Source: Bacteroidota bacterium | GTDB lineage: Bacteria > Bacteroidota > Ignavibacteria > Ignavibacteriales > Ignavibacteriaceae | Length of the DNA stretch: 64,000 bases | NCBI GenBank assembly: GCA_022564295.1 | Contig: JADFLR010000021.1 | Span: 1 to 64,000 of the forward strand | Direction: 5' to 3' | Part shown: piece by piece, positions 1 through 9,404 of the stretch | How positions within the stretch are numbered: the first letter of the stretch is position 1 | Layout of the letters: every line of letters starts with the position of its first letter | Translations under genes and position numbers: made by a program | Notes under the pieces: generated by a model | Database searches by the model: none | What the model saw: only the letters and a program-made list of their open reading frames with translations | What the model was told of the DNA's origin: nothing

Positions 1-13
1 ACTTATTATATTA

Positions 14-1471
14 TTAGGATTTATGAAGTAATGCAACATTTTCAATATGATATGTATGAGGGAACATATCAACCGGTTTCATCTTCTTTAATTTATAACC
101 TGCCTCAACCATCAATTTAATATCCCTCGCCTGGGTTGCAGGATTGCAGCTTACATAAACTATCTTTCCCGGGTTTAGTTGTATCACATCATCAACCGTG
201 TTTTTATGCATGCCGCTTCTTGGGGGATCAATTATTATCACATCAGGTTTTGGGAGTTTTTTCTTCTCAACAATCGGCAGAAATGATTTGTACAAGTTTG
301 CCTCGACAAATTCAACATTATCAACGGAGTTTATCTTTGCATTCTTGTCAGCATCTTTCAGAGCAGATCTAACGGATTCAAAACCATAAATTTTCTCCGC
401 TTTATCCGAAACATAAATTGAAATAGTTCCTGCACCGGAATAAAGATCATAAATAATTTCATCACCTTTCAGCTCTGCAAATTCCATTACGGTTTTGTAC
501 AGGTTCTTCGCCTGAATAGTATTTGTTTGAAAGAAAGAATTTGCGCTTATCCTAAATTTATAATTTCCAATTTTATCGTAAATAAAACCTGTTCCACAAT
601 AAACTTTTTCATAATCACCAATTGCAACAGATGCTTTTTTTAGATTAATATTATTAATGATAGTTGTTATTTGAGGAACAGCTTTTAGCAGTTCGGTAGT
701 ATATTCATTCATCAACTCATCATCTTCGCTGTTTGTAACAAGATTTACCATCAGATCATCTGTGTTTTGCGATTGCCTGATCACAAGATGTCTTAAATAT
801 CCTTTATGGGTTTTTGTCGAATAGATTACTGTATTTTTTTCTTTAAAAAACTTACGAGTAAAATTTAAAATATCATTGCTGAGTTCTGATTGAAGGAAAC
901 ATTCATCAATATCTAAAACCTTATCAAATATTCTTGGTATGTGAAGTCCAAGAGCAAAATCTTTATCAATAATTTCATCCGCACCGATTTCATCTTTTGT
1001 TAACCATCGTTTATCTGAAAATGAAAACTCCATTTTGTTGCGGTAAAAGAAAACGTTTTCCGAAGGAATGATATTTTCAAATTTAAAATCTGTTAATCCG
1101 CCGATGTGCTCAAAAGTTTCTTTTACAAGTTCTTCTTTATATTTAAGCTGGGTTTCATAATTGAGGTCCTGTTGTTTGCAGCCACCGCACGTTCCAAAAA
1201 ATTTGCATCTTGGTTCAACCCTATGTTTTGAAGGTGAAATTATTTCTATTGCTTTTGCTTCGGCGTAAGAGTTTTTAATCTTTCTTAACTGCGCAGTTAC
1301 TTTATCGCCAGGATAGGAACCATGAACAAAAACAACGTAGTTTTCCTCTTCAATATTTTGATCTTCAGTTTTTTGCGTAGGTTTAATTTTACTGCGGTTT
1401 ATCTTCGCAATTCCTTTACCTTCTGATGCGTACCTGGAAATCGTTAATTCTAATGTGTCACCTTTTTTCAA
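14..1471 (-). CDS. rlmD: 23S rRNA (uracil-C5)-methyltransferase, RlmD/TrmA family
   Basis: Predicted SAM-dependent RNA methyltransferase making 5-methyluridine in 23S rRNA. An N-terminal TRAM RNA-binding domain (about residues 1-78) is followed by the [4Fe-4S] cysteines C89, C95, C98 and C191. The SAM-binding segment reads DLYSGAGTISIY, and the catalytic region has IIDPPRSG and VSCNP with nucleophile C442. The 485 residues fit the family. The TRAM domain carries an extra charged loop (about residues 27-44). The start codon overlaps the stop of the upstream methyltransferase gene by 4 bp, so the two are probably translationally coupled. RlmD versus RlmCD-type position specificity (U1939, U747 or tRNA U54) cannot be decided from sequence alone. 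Confidence 0.9.
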   Translation of the reverse strand: MKKGDTLELTISRYASEGKGIAKINRSKIKPTQKTEDQNIEEENYVVFVHGSYPGDKVTAQLRKIKNSYAEAKAIEIISPSKHRVEPRCKFFGTCGGCKQQDLNYETQLKYKEELVKETFEHIGGLTDFKFENIIPSENVFFYRNKMEFSFSDKRWLTKDEIGADEIIDKDFALGLHIPRIFDKVLDIDECFLQSELSNDILNFTRKFFKEKNTVIYSTKTHKGYLRHLVIRQSQNTDDLMVNLVTNSEDDELMNEYTTELLKAVPQITTIINNINLKKASVAIGDYEKVYCGTGFIYDKIGNYKFRISANSFFQTNTIQAKNLYKTVMEFAELKGDEIIYDLYSGAGTISIYVSDKAEKIYGFESVRSALKDADKNAKINSVDNVEFVEANLYKSFLPIVEKKKLPKPDVIIIDPPRSGMHKNTVDDVIQLNPGKIVYVSCNPATQARDIKLMVEAGYKLKKMKPVDMFPHTYHIENVALLHKS

Positions 1472-2208
1472 CTTATTCTCCTTACGATGATTGATGTGAA
1501 TCCCATATAATCTTTACCGCCAAGCTTAAGATAAGCATTCGATTCATGGCTCATCCGTTTTAATAATTTTTTATAATATGCTTTTTCGTTTTCCGATAGA
1601 GATTCGATATTATTAAATAAAAGTTTTTTACTTTCAAGATAAAAATCTTTTAAATGTTCTGATAAATCCAAAGTGTCAACAACTTCAAATTTTCTTTCCT
1701 CATAATATTTTTTAATATCATAAGAATTTAATGGTGAGATATTTCCGGATTCCCAAATATCATCAACAAATTTTGGGGGCGATGATTTAAGCGAAGTAAT
1801 TTCACCAACGTTTAAAATCCCATCTGGCTTTAATATTCTTTTTATTTCCTTTATTATTTTATTCCTCATTTTGCTGGAGATTGAAGCTTGTGCGTAAACA
1901 ATATCAAACACAGCATTGTTAAAATCCGTACCGATAGAATCCATTAACCGCACAGATATTTTCCCTTTATTTTTGAGCAGATATCTTGCTTTAAGGAATG
2001 AATCATATTCATCTAAAATTATAGTTACAACATTAACTTCAGCACTTAAAAACATTTGTGCTATCTTCTCTGAGTTGGAACCAATAATCAGAATATCCTT
2101 ATTTTCTAAACTTACTTTGGCTTTTAAATGATTGAATTGTTTGCCGGAACCCGGCAGAAATATTGTGTGATCTTCAGCCATTGTATTAAAAAATATTAAT
2201 GAGTTCAA
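1468..2208 (-). CDS. class I SAM-dependent methyltransferase, substrate unknown
   Basis: A 246-residue Rossmann-fold methyltransferase. A degenerate glycine motif (ILIIGSNSE, residues 39-47) and a downstream strand (FDIVYAQASIS, about 101-111) match the Methyltransf_11/UbiE layout. The segment IKRILKPDGILNVGE is the usual post-motif helix and strand. It is first in a two-gene minus-strand unit with rlmD, overlapping it by 4 bp. An internal Met at residue 10 (position 2181) is an alternative start. No substrate-specific motif was recognised. The pairing with rlmD hints at an RNA- or translation-related target, but that is inference. Confidence 0.75.
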   Translation of the reverse strand: MNSLIFFNTMAEDHTIFLPGSGKQFNHLKAKVSLENKDILIIGSNSEKIAQMFLSAEVNVVTIILDEYDSFLKARYLLKNKGKISVRLMDSIGTDFNNAVFDIVYAQASISSKMRNKIIKEIKRILKPDGILNVGEITSLKSSPPKFVDDIWESGNISPLNSYDIKKYYEERKFEVVDTLDLSEHLKDFYLESKKLLFNNIESLSENEKAYYKKLLKRMSHESNAYLKLGGKDYMGFTSIIVRRIS

Positions 2209-2371
2209 ACTTACTTAATCTGTTGGATATTTAGAATAAACTTTGCCGGGGATAAATTGCTAAGTTGCCTTTAGCAGATGCTAACACTATTTTTGAATAG
2301 ATTGAAGCAGAAAAAAATATACACTCTTAGTAATCTGTTATTTCTGGTGATAAAATCAGAAGGAGAATTAA

Positions 2372-2782
2372 ATGAATAAAGAAAATAAAACCATGGAAGA
2401 TGAAATTATTTTTGATGATCTGGGGGATTTGAGTGAACTGGATTTCGGTGGAAAAAGCAAAGAGGAAATTAAAAAAGAGTATAAACCGAAAGCAGAATAT
2501 GTGGAAGAAAATCTTTGGTACAAATTAGAGAAAGTAGGGAAGAAGATTTCCTTCGCTAAAGATATTATGGCGTTGTTCAGTTATATGCAGGATTCTTTTG
2601 TATCGTGGCACCGGAAAGCCATAGTAATTGCAGCGCTCATATATTTCATTTCGCCAATTGATACGATACCCGACGTTGCACCTTTGTTCGGTTATTTGGA
2701 TGACCTCGGTGTAATAACCGCTTTGCTAAAGTTTTTAGGCAGTGAATTGATACCTTATTATGAGGCGGGATACCGCTCCTGA
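2372..2782 (+). CDS. DUF1232 (YkvA-like) small membrane protein
   Basis: A 136-residue protein with an acidic, Lys-rich N-terminal half and a C-terminal DUF1232 domain. The domain signature is one hydrophobic helix with IYFISPIDTIPDVAPLFGYLDD (given in two parts: residues 90-101 and 102-111). The family is widespread and poorly characterised; members are thought to be membrane-associated. A good Shine-Dalgarno (AGGAG) lies about 7 bp before the ATG. The gene stands alone between a divergent methyltransferase operon and a Nudix gene on the same strand. No specific function can be assigned. Confidence 0.8.
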   Translation: MNKENKTMEDEIIFDDLGDLSELDFGGKSKEEIKKEYKPKAEYVEENLWYKLEKVGKKISFAKDIMALFSYMQDSFVSWHRKAIVIAALIYFISPIDTIPDVAPLFGYLDDLGVITALLKFLGSELIPYYEAGYRS

Positions 2783-2879
2783 ATTCCTTATCTTCCAAAT
2801 CAATAGTTACAAATACTGATCAACCGAGCAATTGAGAAAATTTAATGCTCTCAAAAATGAATTAATTTACATCTAAGAA

Positions 2880-3413
2880 ATGAATTTCAAACTAACAAAC
2901 AGCAAAACACTTTTTGAAGGCAAAGTCTTCAATCTTAAAGTTGATGAAATAGAATATAACAGCGGGAACAAAGGGATAAGAGAAGTTATTGTTCATCCCG
3001 GCGGGGCGGTTGTGGTTCCTGTTACGAATGAAGGAAAGTTAGTCATGGTCACCCAATTCCGTTATCCATTTCAAACTACGTTGTTGGAATTTCCTGCAGG
3101 AAAATTGGATGTTGATGAAGACCCTTTGGATTGTGCTGTTCGGGAGCTTGAAGAAGAAACCGGCTATAAAGCCGCAAAGGTTAATAAGCTTGGAAAAATT
3201 TATACTGCTCCGGGTTATTGTACTGAAACTCTTCATATTTATGTTGCGCAGGAATTAAAGAAAGGCGATCACAAAAGAGAGGAAGGTGAATATGGAATGG
3301 CAATCTATGAATTTGATATTGCAGAAATTGAAGATAAAATTAGATCCGGAGAAATTATTGATGCTAAAACAATTTGTGCGGTTTACCTTTTAAAGAGCAA
3401 AATTACTTTGTAG
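2880..3413 (+). CDS. Nudix hydrolase, ADP-ribose pyrophosphatase type
   Basis: A 177-residue Nudix protein. The full Nudix box spans G74-Y96 (G-x5-E at 74-80, then RELEEETGY at 88-96), giving the Mg2+-binding glutamates. The preceding LLEFPAGK wording is typical of NudF/ADP-ribose pyrophosphatases, which split ADP-ribose to AMP and ribose 5-phosphate. The exact substrate (ADP-ribose, GDP-mannose or another nucleoside diphosphate sugar) is not proven by sequence. It lies 82 bp upstream of recN on the same strand and could share a transcript with it. Confidence 0.88.
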   Translation: MNFKLTNSKTLFEGKVFNLKVDEIEYNSGNKGIREVIVHPGGAVVVPVTNEGKLVMVTQFRYPFQTTLLEFPAGKLDVDEDPLDCAVRELEEETGYKAAKVNKLGKIYTAPGYCTETLHIYVAQELKKGDHKREEGEYGMAIYEFDIAEIEDKIRSGEIIDAKTICAVYLLKSKITL

Positions 3414-3495
3414 CTACGGTTGTATTAAATTTTTTTCCTTTTGAATTTCCACCCTAATTAGATTAATTTAACCAGACCAAAATTATTTTTACATT

Positions 3496-5199
3496 ATGCT
3501 CAAAACCTTTGAAGTAAAAGACTACGCACTAATAGACCAAATTAATGTCGAGTTCGGGAAAGGACTTAATATTATAACCGGCGAAACCGGTGCAGGTAAA
3601 TCAATCTTAATTGATGCAATGGGTTTGCTTTTGGGTGAACGTGCTTCAACCGAAGTTGTGCGTAAGGGAGCTAACAAATCTATTGTTGAAGGAATCTTCG
3701 ATGTTGAGGGAAATAATAAGGTAAAAAATTTGCTTGGCGAAAATGAAATTGACGATTATCCGGAGCTTATCCTTAGAAGAGAGATTTCGTTAAAAGGCGC
3801 CAACCGTTGTTTTGTTAACGATACGCCCGTATCACTTTCTTTTATAAAGGAAATCGGTAATTTGCTTGTGGATCTGCATGGGCAGCACGAACACCAATCA
3901 CTTTTACACACTGAAACTCATATAGATTATCTTGATGAATTCGGGAATTATGATGACCTTCTTACAAAATACAAAAACAAGTATAATGAACTTATAAAAA
4001 CTGAAAAGGAGCTTGAAACACTTAGAGAACGTGAAGCAATTTTGATTGAAAAGAAAGGAATTTATGCGTTTCAAATCAACGAAATTGATGATGTTTCTCC
4101 CGTAGAAGGAGAAGAAGAAAAATTAAATGGCGAGCTAAAAATTCTTGAAAATTCAGAAAAACTTGCAGAGCTATCTTCGGAAGTTTACCAGATTCTTTAT
4201 GATGCGGATAAATCGGTTCACGATTCAATTGTTAAAGTAAAAAATGATTTGAGCAAACTTGCAGAGATTGATAAATCATATACCGAATCATCGAATGAAG
4301 CAGAAACAGTGCTGGCGCTGATAAATGATATTTCGTCTTTTATTAGAAGTTACGAATCTAAAATTGATTTGGAACCGGAACATATTGAGGATGTTCGTAA
4401 GCGGCTTGGTTCAATAAATATGCTTAAGAAAAAATACGGCGGTACAGTTCATTCTGTTTTAGAGCATCGTAAAAAAATTGGTGAAGAGTTTGAACTTGCA
4501 GAAAATTTTTCTAAAAGAATAACAGATCTAAACAATAAACTCAACTCAATTAGAATTGAAACTGGTAAACTTGCAAAAAGTATATCAGAGAAAAGAAAAA
4601 CAGAATCTAAAAAAGTAAGACAAGGGATAGAAGATTCGTTAAAGGAACTTGGTATTTCACACCCTAACTTTCGAACAGAAATACTAAACGAGTTAGCAGT
4701 TGATAATAATTTTATAACCGTAAATGGTAAGTCGTTCAGGTGCTCTGCAAAGGGCATTGATAAAGTTGAATTTTTTATTTCTACCAATCAAGGTGAAGAC
4801 CCGAAACCGCTTGCAAAAGTTGCCTCCGGCGGTGAAATATCGCGCATAATGTTGTCACTAAAATCCACACTTGCAAAAAACGATAAACTTCCACTTCTCA
4901 TATTTGATGAAATTGATGTTGGAGTTAGCGGAAGGATTGCTCAGAAAGTTGGGAATGTTTTAAAGGACCTTGCAAAATATCATCAAATAATTGCAATTAC
5001 ACATTTACCTCAGATAGCCGGATTAGCAGATCATCATTACGTAGTTGAAAAGAGACTTAAAAATAGAAGAGTTATCAGTTTAATCAAACAACTTGATGCT
5101 AAAGAAAGGATTGTTGAAGTAGCAAAGCTAATTAGCGGCGAAGAAATAACCGAAGCAAGTTTAAAAGGAGCAAAGCAATTGATGAGCAATAAATCTTAA
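3496..5199 (+). CDS. recN: DNA repair protein RecN
   Basis: SMC-like ATPase of recombinational double-strand-break repair. The Walker A motif is GETGAGKS (residues 29-36), the ABC signature is SGGE (444-447) and the Walker B motif is LLIFDEIDVG with D471/E472. The C-terminal ITHLPQIAG segment is diagnostic of RecN. Between the halves is the expected short coiled coil with Glu/Lys-rich heptads (about 150-390). The length of 567 aa is normal. The ATG lies directly after an AT-rich leader without an obvious strong ribosome-binding site. Confidence 0.96.
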   Translation: MLKTFEVKDYALIDQINVEFGKGLNIITGETGAGKSILIDAMGLLLGERASTEVVRKGANKSIVEGIFDVEGNNKVKNLLGENEIDDYPELILRREISLKGANRCFVNDTPVSLSFIKEIGNLLVDLHGQHEHQSLLHTETHIDYLDEFGNYDDLLTKYKNKYNELIKTEKELETLREREAILIEKKGIYAFQINEIDDVSPVEGEEEKLNGELKILENSEKLAELSSEVYQILYDADKSVHDSIVKVKNDLSKLAEIDKSYTESSNEAETVLALINDISSFIRSYESKIDLEPEHIEDVRKRLGSINMLKKKYGGTVHSVLEHRKKIGEEFELAENFSKRITDLNNKLNSIRIETGKLAKSISEKRKTESKKVRQGIEDSLKELGISHPNFRTEILNELAVDNNFITVNGKSFRCSAKGIDKVEFFISTNQGEDPKPLAKVASGGEISRIMLSLKSTLAKNDKLPLLIFDEIDVGVSGRIAQKVGNVLKDLAKYHQIIAITHLPQIAGLADHHYVVEKRLKNRRVISLIKQLDAKERIVEVAKLISGEEITEASLKGAKQLMSNKS

Positions 5200-5305
5200 C
5201 TAGTTACTCCTTGCAAATGCACATAATGTTTTAATAAACCAATGTTGCAATTTAGCAGACAAAATATGATGTTTAAACTAAATTAATAATTCACTTTAGG
5301 AGGCA

Positions 5306-6214
5306 ATGATGAAAAAAATTGTTAGTACGGTTTTTCTAATAATTCTGTTCTATTTTAATGCATCCTTTTCTCAAGTAGGAGAAAGGATAACATCACTCCC
5401 ACCAGGTGAAGCATCTCAATTTGCCACACCGCTATCTACCTGGTTTGGTACGTATTTCAATTCTGGTGGTTATTATACCGCGAGCGTTCCAAAAACATTT
5501 AGTTTCAAATTCAGCATTATTGGAATGTACATTTTTGTGCCTGATGGACAAACAACTTTTACTCCCGATTTACCCGAAGGTTATAATGGTTCCGAAAGAA
5601 CAGCAGCTTTTTTTGGATCCAAAGGTGGTGTTTATCTCGGTCCAGATGGATTTCTTCTTTATCCTTTCGGTATCAATTTGCAAAAAGTTCCTGCGGGCAT
5701 TTATCAGGCATCAGGAAGTATGTTTGGAGCAGAATTAATGTTAAGGTATTTTCCAAGGATTAGAATAAAAGATGTTTCAACTGACTTGTGGGGAATTGGA
5801 TTGAAATACAGCATAAGCCAGTTCATTCCTCTATCCCCTATCGATATTGCAGTTCAGGTTCTTTACAATAATTTTAACTTTGAATTTGACGGCGATAATG
5901 ATGACTATGATTTTAAAAGCGATTCCAAAAACTTTGCAGCAAATGTTCATGTAAGTAAAACTTTTAGCGGTATGTTCACTCTTTATGGAGGGTTACAGTA
6001 TGAGTCATCATCTATGGATTTAACTTATAATTTTAGAGATCCGGATGAAGTTTATCCGAATTTGGCTGGTCAGCAAGAAGTTACGATTGATGGCGATAAC
6101 AATTTTAGGTTAACACTTGGTACAGCAGTTAAATTAGCAGTTATAGTGTTTAATATTGATTATAATATAACCTCACAAAGCCTCTTTACTGCTGGTATAT
6201 CATTAGAACTTTAA
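5306..6214 (+). CDS. secreted/outer-membrane protein, DUF6588-like
   Basis: A 302-residue protein with a classical signal peptide (MMKKIVSTVFLIILFYF..., cleavage probably after ...ASFS). The rest consists of alternating amphipathic beta-strands ending in a hydrophobic strand (FTAGISLEL), as in small outer-membrane barrels. The early segment about a protein of fixed diameter (TPLSTWFGTYFNSGGYYTA) resembles the DUF6588 family common in Bacteroidota-like genomes; that match is from memory and moderate. The AGGAGG ribosome-binding site sits 3-8 bp before two consecutive ATG codons. Only 11 bp separate it from the next lipoprotein gene, so the two form an operon. Function unknown. Confidence 0.65.
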   Translation: MMKKIVSTVFLIILFYFNASFSQVGERITSLPPGEASQFATPLSTWFGTYFNSGGYYTASVPKTFSFKFSIIGMYIFVPDGQTTFTPDLPEGYNGSERTAAFFGSKGGVYLGPDGFLLYPFGINLQKVPAGIYQASGSMFGAELMLRYFPRIRIKDVSTDLWGIGLKYSISQFIPLSPIDIAVQVLYNNFNFEFDGDNDDYDFKSDSKNFAANVHVSKTFSGMFTLYGGLQYESSSMDLTYNFRDPDEVYPNLAGQQEVTIDGDNNFRLTLGTAVKLAVIVFNIDYNITSQSLFTAGISLEL

Positions 6215-6225
6215 AGGAGATCAAA

Positions 6226-6765
6226 ATGAATAAAATATATAAACAATTATTATTATTTATTGGAATTATTATTACAATTGGAATATTAAGTTGCGATGAA
6301 TTGGAAAATCTTTTCATCAATCTAAAAATTTCTCAGGAAATAACCGCCTCCGGGGATGGTCCTATATCGGCGACAGACTTCTTCTGTTTAAGCGATTTTG
6401 ATGAAATACAGGACAACATTGATAATATACAAGAAATTATATATGTAGCTGCTGCTTACAGAACTCTTTCTTCCACACCGGGATTGACAGGGGATATCTT
6501 TGCAAGTCTTGTTTCAGATGATGGGACGACTATGTTTTCAGTCACTATTCCGGGTGTAATGGTTGAAGATTTTATCGACAATCCATTCGAAATTGTTTTA
6601 ACACAAGAGCAGATCGATTTGTTTAATGCTTACCTGGCAGACTATCAAAATAAAGATTGTTATACCACAACCCTGTCAGTAACTAATATATCGGCAGGTT
6701 CTGGCCCACCTTATTCACTAACGGGTGTTGTAGAAATTGTGGTTGAGATAAAAACAAAGATTTAA
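6226..6765 (+). CDS. small predicted lipoprotein, unknown function
   Basis: A 179-residue protein with a lipoprotein signal: hydrophobic segment (residues 7-21) and lipobox GILSC with lipidated C23. The mature part is acidic and Thr/Ser-rich with predicted beta structure and no recognised domain. It carries an internal disulfide candidate (C at 'FFCLS' and at 'KDCYTT'). It has a good ribosome-binding site (AAAGGAG) and follows the DUF6588-like gene by 11 bp, so the two products probably act together at the outer membrane. Confidence 0.6.
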   Translation: MNKIYKQLLLFIGIIITIGILSCDELENLFINLKISQEITASGDGPISATDFFCLSDFDEIQDNIDNIQEIIYVAAAYRTLSSTPGLTGDIFASLVSDDGTTMFSVTIPGVMVEDFIDNPFEIVLTQEQIDLFNAYLADYQNKDCYTTTLSVTNISAGSGPPYSLTGVVEIVVEIKTKI

Positions 6766-6961
6766 TTACTTTTTAAATAAGCTGACACAAAATCCGATTA
6801 ATAAATTCAATTCCGGTTAACAATGGTAAGCAGGATAGCCGGAAAAGAAATCAAACCGGGTATCTAACAAGCATAGAGTTACTTATCTTTCAATGCTATA
6901 TGTTGTTTTTAATTATTAATTTTGAAGAAAGTTATTTGAAATTTAATAACCAGGTTTTTGC

Positions 6962-8092
6962 TTGAAAAAGACTGCTTTCTACATTCATATTCCATTCTGC
7001 GATCATAAATGTATTTATTGTGATTTCTATTCGATTATTACAAGCGATAATATTTCATCATTTCTTCAATCACTTAAGAAGGAAATAAAATATTATGCGG
7101 AAAATTATTCCTCAAACAGAATTATAACTTCAATCTTTTTTGGCGGCGGAACACCGTCTTTAATGCAGCCCGAATATCTTGAGGAAATAATTTCATCAAT
7201 AGCGGAGAACTATACTGTTTCTACTGAGGCTGAAATTACAATGGAAACAAATCCTGGAACCGTTGATAAAGATAAACTCCAAAAATTTAGATCTTCGGGT
7301 ATAAACCGTATCAGCATTGGCGTGCAATCATTTAACGATGATGAGCTTAAATTTCTCACCCGTGTTCACAATAGCAATACTGCAGTTGAGACTTTACACA
7401 TTGCATCGGAAGTGGGTTTTGAAAACATTAGTCTGGATTTAATTTTTAATCTTCCAAAGCAAACAAAACAGATGTGGTTAAGCAATTTGAAACAAGCTAT
7501 TCAGCTTCCGATAAAACATATTTCAACATACAGTTTAATTTTAGAAAGAGGAACAATTCTTAATAAAATGGTTTTGGATGGAAAAGTTAAAATGCAAAGT
7601 GATGATCATGATGCTGATCTTTACGAAACCACTATAGAATTTCTTACTCAAAATGGTTTTTATCAGTATGAAGTTTCCAATTTTGCAAAACCTGGTTATG
7701 AGTGCAATCATAACAATGCTTACTGGCAATATAAAGATTACCTCGGTCTCGGAACTTCAGCTCATTCTTTTGTAGATGGAAAGCGCTGGTGGAATTTTTC
7801 AAGCTTGAAAAGATATATAAGTGAAATAGATACTAACGGTAATGCCATTGCTAATTATGAAGAATTGTCTCCCGAAGAATTTCACAATGAATACGTAATG
7901 TTAGCATTAAGAAGCTCCGGAATCAAATTGAACAAATACAAAAAAACTTTCGGTGATAATTGGCTTAAGAAAAATTATTCTTATCTTGAAAAATTAGAAA
8001 ATGAGAATTTTATTTTTCTTAATGATTCAAACATTAAATTAACAAAAAAGGGCTACACTGTTTGTGATGAAATTCTTCAAAACATTTTATAA
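6962..8092 (+). CDS. hemW: radical SAM heme chaperone HemW
   Basis: A 376-residue coproporphyrinogen III oxidase-like radical SAM protein. The cluster motif is C13-x3-C17-x2-C20 followed by DFYS, which fits HemW rather than true HemN (no extra Cys after the triad). The FGGGTPSLM motif and the SIGVQSFND segment are also HemW/HemN hallmarks. HemW binds heme and delivers it to respiratory enzymes; it does not oxidise coproporphyrinogen. The start is a TTG at 6962 immediately before KKTAFYIHIPFC, which matches the family N-terminus. The following symporter gene begins about 20 bp downstream. Confidence 0.9.
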   Translation: MKKTAFYIHIPFCDHKCIYCDFYSIITSDNISSFLQSLKKEIKYYAENYSSNRIITSIFFGGGTPSLMQPEYLEEIISSIAENYTVSTEAEITMETNPGTVDKDKLQKFRSSGINRISIGVQSFNDDELKFLTRVHNSNTAVETLHIASEVGFENISLDLIFNLPKQTKQMWLSNLKQAIQLPIKHISTYSLILERGTILNKMVLDGKVKMQSDDHDADLYETTIEFLTQNGFYQYEVSNFAKPGYECNHNNAYWQYKDYLGLGTSAHSFVDGKRWWNFSSLKRYISEIDTNGNAIANYEELSPEEFHNEYVMLALRSSGIKLNKYKKTFGDNWLKKNYSYLEKLENENFIFLNDSNIKLTKKGYTVCDEILQNIL

Positions 8093-8111
8093 AATATTTT
8101 AAGATATTTTC

Positions 8112-9329
8112 TTGATGTTAAAATTAAAGCTGCACTGGCAAATCTTAATTGCACTTGTTATCGCTGTTATATATGGATTATTCCTCACCGATTATGTTAG
8201 TTATGTTAGCTGGATGGGCGACCTCTTTTTAAGAGCGTTGAGGATGATAATTGTTCCTCTTATTCTCACTTCAATTATTTCAGGTGTTGCAAACATAGGC
8301 GATGCCCATAACCTTGGAAGGTTGGGATTAAAAACCTTTGCATACTATATAACCACAAGCTTCTTTGCAATCATAACAGGATTAGTACTTGTTAATATTA
8401 TTCAGCCTGGTATTGGTGCAGATTTAGGATTAAAAAGCGAAGTGCCGGAACTTGCAGCAACGAGCGGTGATTTAGGTGATATTATTATGCGAATGGTTCC
8501 CACCAATATATTTGATGCGCTTGCTTCTGCAGATATGCTTGCTATTATTTTCTTTTCGATATTGATAGGATATTTCATCACGCGGGTTAATGAAAAACAT
8601 AAAATAATGTTTACCGATTTCTTTAACGGCGGTTTCGAAGTGATGATGAAACTAACTCACTTTATAATAAAATTCACACCTCTTGGCATTATAGGACTTG
8701 TTGCAGGTGTTGTTGCAGAGCAAGCAGATAACCTGACGAACCTGATTGGAAGTCTTGGGTTATATATGGCTGCAGTATTACTTGGCTTGATAATCCATGC
8801 TTTTATTACTTTACCATTAATAATAAGATTTGTTGCAAAAGTTAATCCACGGTTACACGCAAGGGCAATGAGTGTCCCATTGCTAACTGCATTTTCAACA
8901 TCTTCATCTTCAGCTACTTTGCCGTTAACACTTGATGCTGTTGAAAATAATTCCGGTGTGTCGAATAAAGTTACAAGTTTTGTGCTTCCTCTTGGTGCAA
9001 CGGTTAATATGGATGGCACTGCGTTATACGAATGTGTTGCTGCCATGTTTATCGCGCAGGCATACGGTATTGAGTTGAGTTTTCTTTTGCAGATGGTTGT
9101 AGTGATGACAGCACTGCTTGCTTCAATTGGTGCTGCCGGTATCCCGATGGCAGGGCTTGTAATGATCACCGTAATTCTTTCTGCTGTTGGATTGCCGTTA
9201 GAAGGGATAGGATTAATTTTAGCTGTTGATAGAATTTTAGATATGTGCAGAACAACCGTAAATGTGTGGAGTGATTCCTGTGGCGCCGTAACTATTGCTA
9301 AGTCAGAAGGGGAAACATTAAAAGTTTAG
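8112..9329 (+). CDS. dicarboxylate/amino acid:cation symporter (DAACS family)
   Basis: A Na+- or H+-coupled carrier of glutamate/aspartate or C4-dicarboxylates. It has about eight membrane helices with two re-entrant hairpins: the Ser-rich motif TAFSTSSSSATLPLT and the HP2 motif AAGIPMAG. The TM7 signature NMDGTALY and the TM8 substrate-binding region DRILDMCRTTVNVWSD are complete, with the Asp/Arg/Asn residues expected for acidic substrates. 405 aa is normal. The true start is probably ATG 8115 rather than TTG 8112. It is likely co-transcribed with hemW. GltP versus DctA specificity is not resolved. Confidence 0.92.
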   Translation: MMLKLKLHWQILIALVIAVIYGLFLTDYVSYVSWMGDLFLRALRMIIVPLILTSIISGVANIGDAHNLGRLGLKTFAYYITTSFFAIITGLVLVNIIQPGIGADLGLKSEVPELAATSGDLGDIIMRMVPTNIFDALASADMLAIIFFSILIGYFITRVNEKHKIMFTDFFNGGFEVMMKLTHFIIKFTPLGIIGLVAGVVAEQADNLTNLIGSLGLYMAAVLLGLIIHAFITLPLIIRFVAKVNPRLHARAMSVPLLTAFSTSSSSATLPLTLDAVENNSGVSNKVTSFVLPLGATVNMDGTALYECVAAMFIAQAYGIELSFLLQMVVVMTALLASIGAAGIPMAGLVMITVILSAVGLPLEGIGLILAVDRILDMCRTTVNVWSDSCGAVTIAKSEGETLKV

Positions 9330-9404
9330 TTTAATTTATATCAACTTTTGGCTTCATTTTTATTGAAATTTTAAGTTATATAAATATATATTAAAATAAA
9401 AAAT

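Noticed and set aside
6811-6844. TTCCGG/CCGGAA inverted repeat before hemW
   Set aside because: Only 6 bp with a long loop, no T tract and no clear role.
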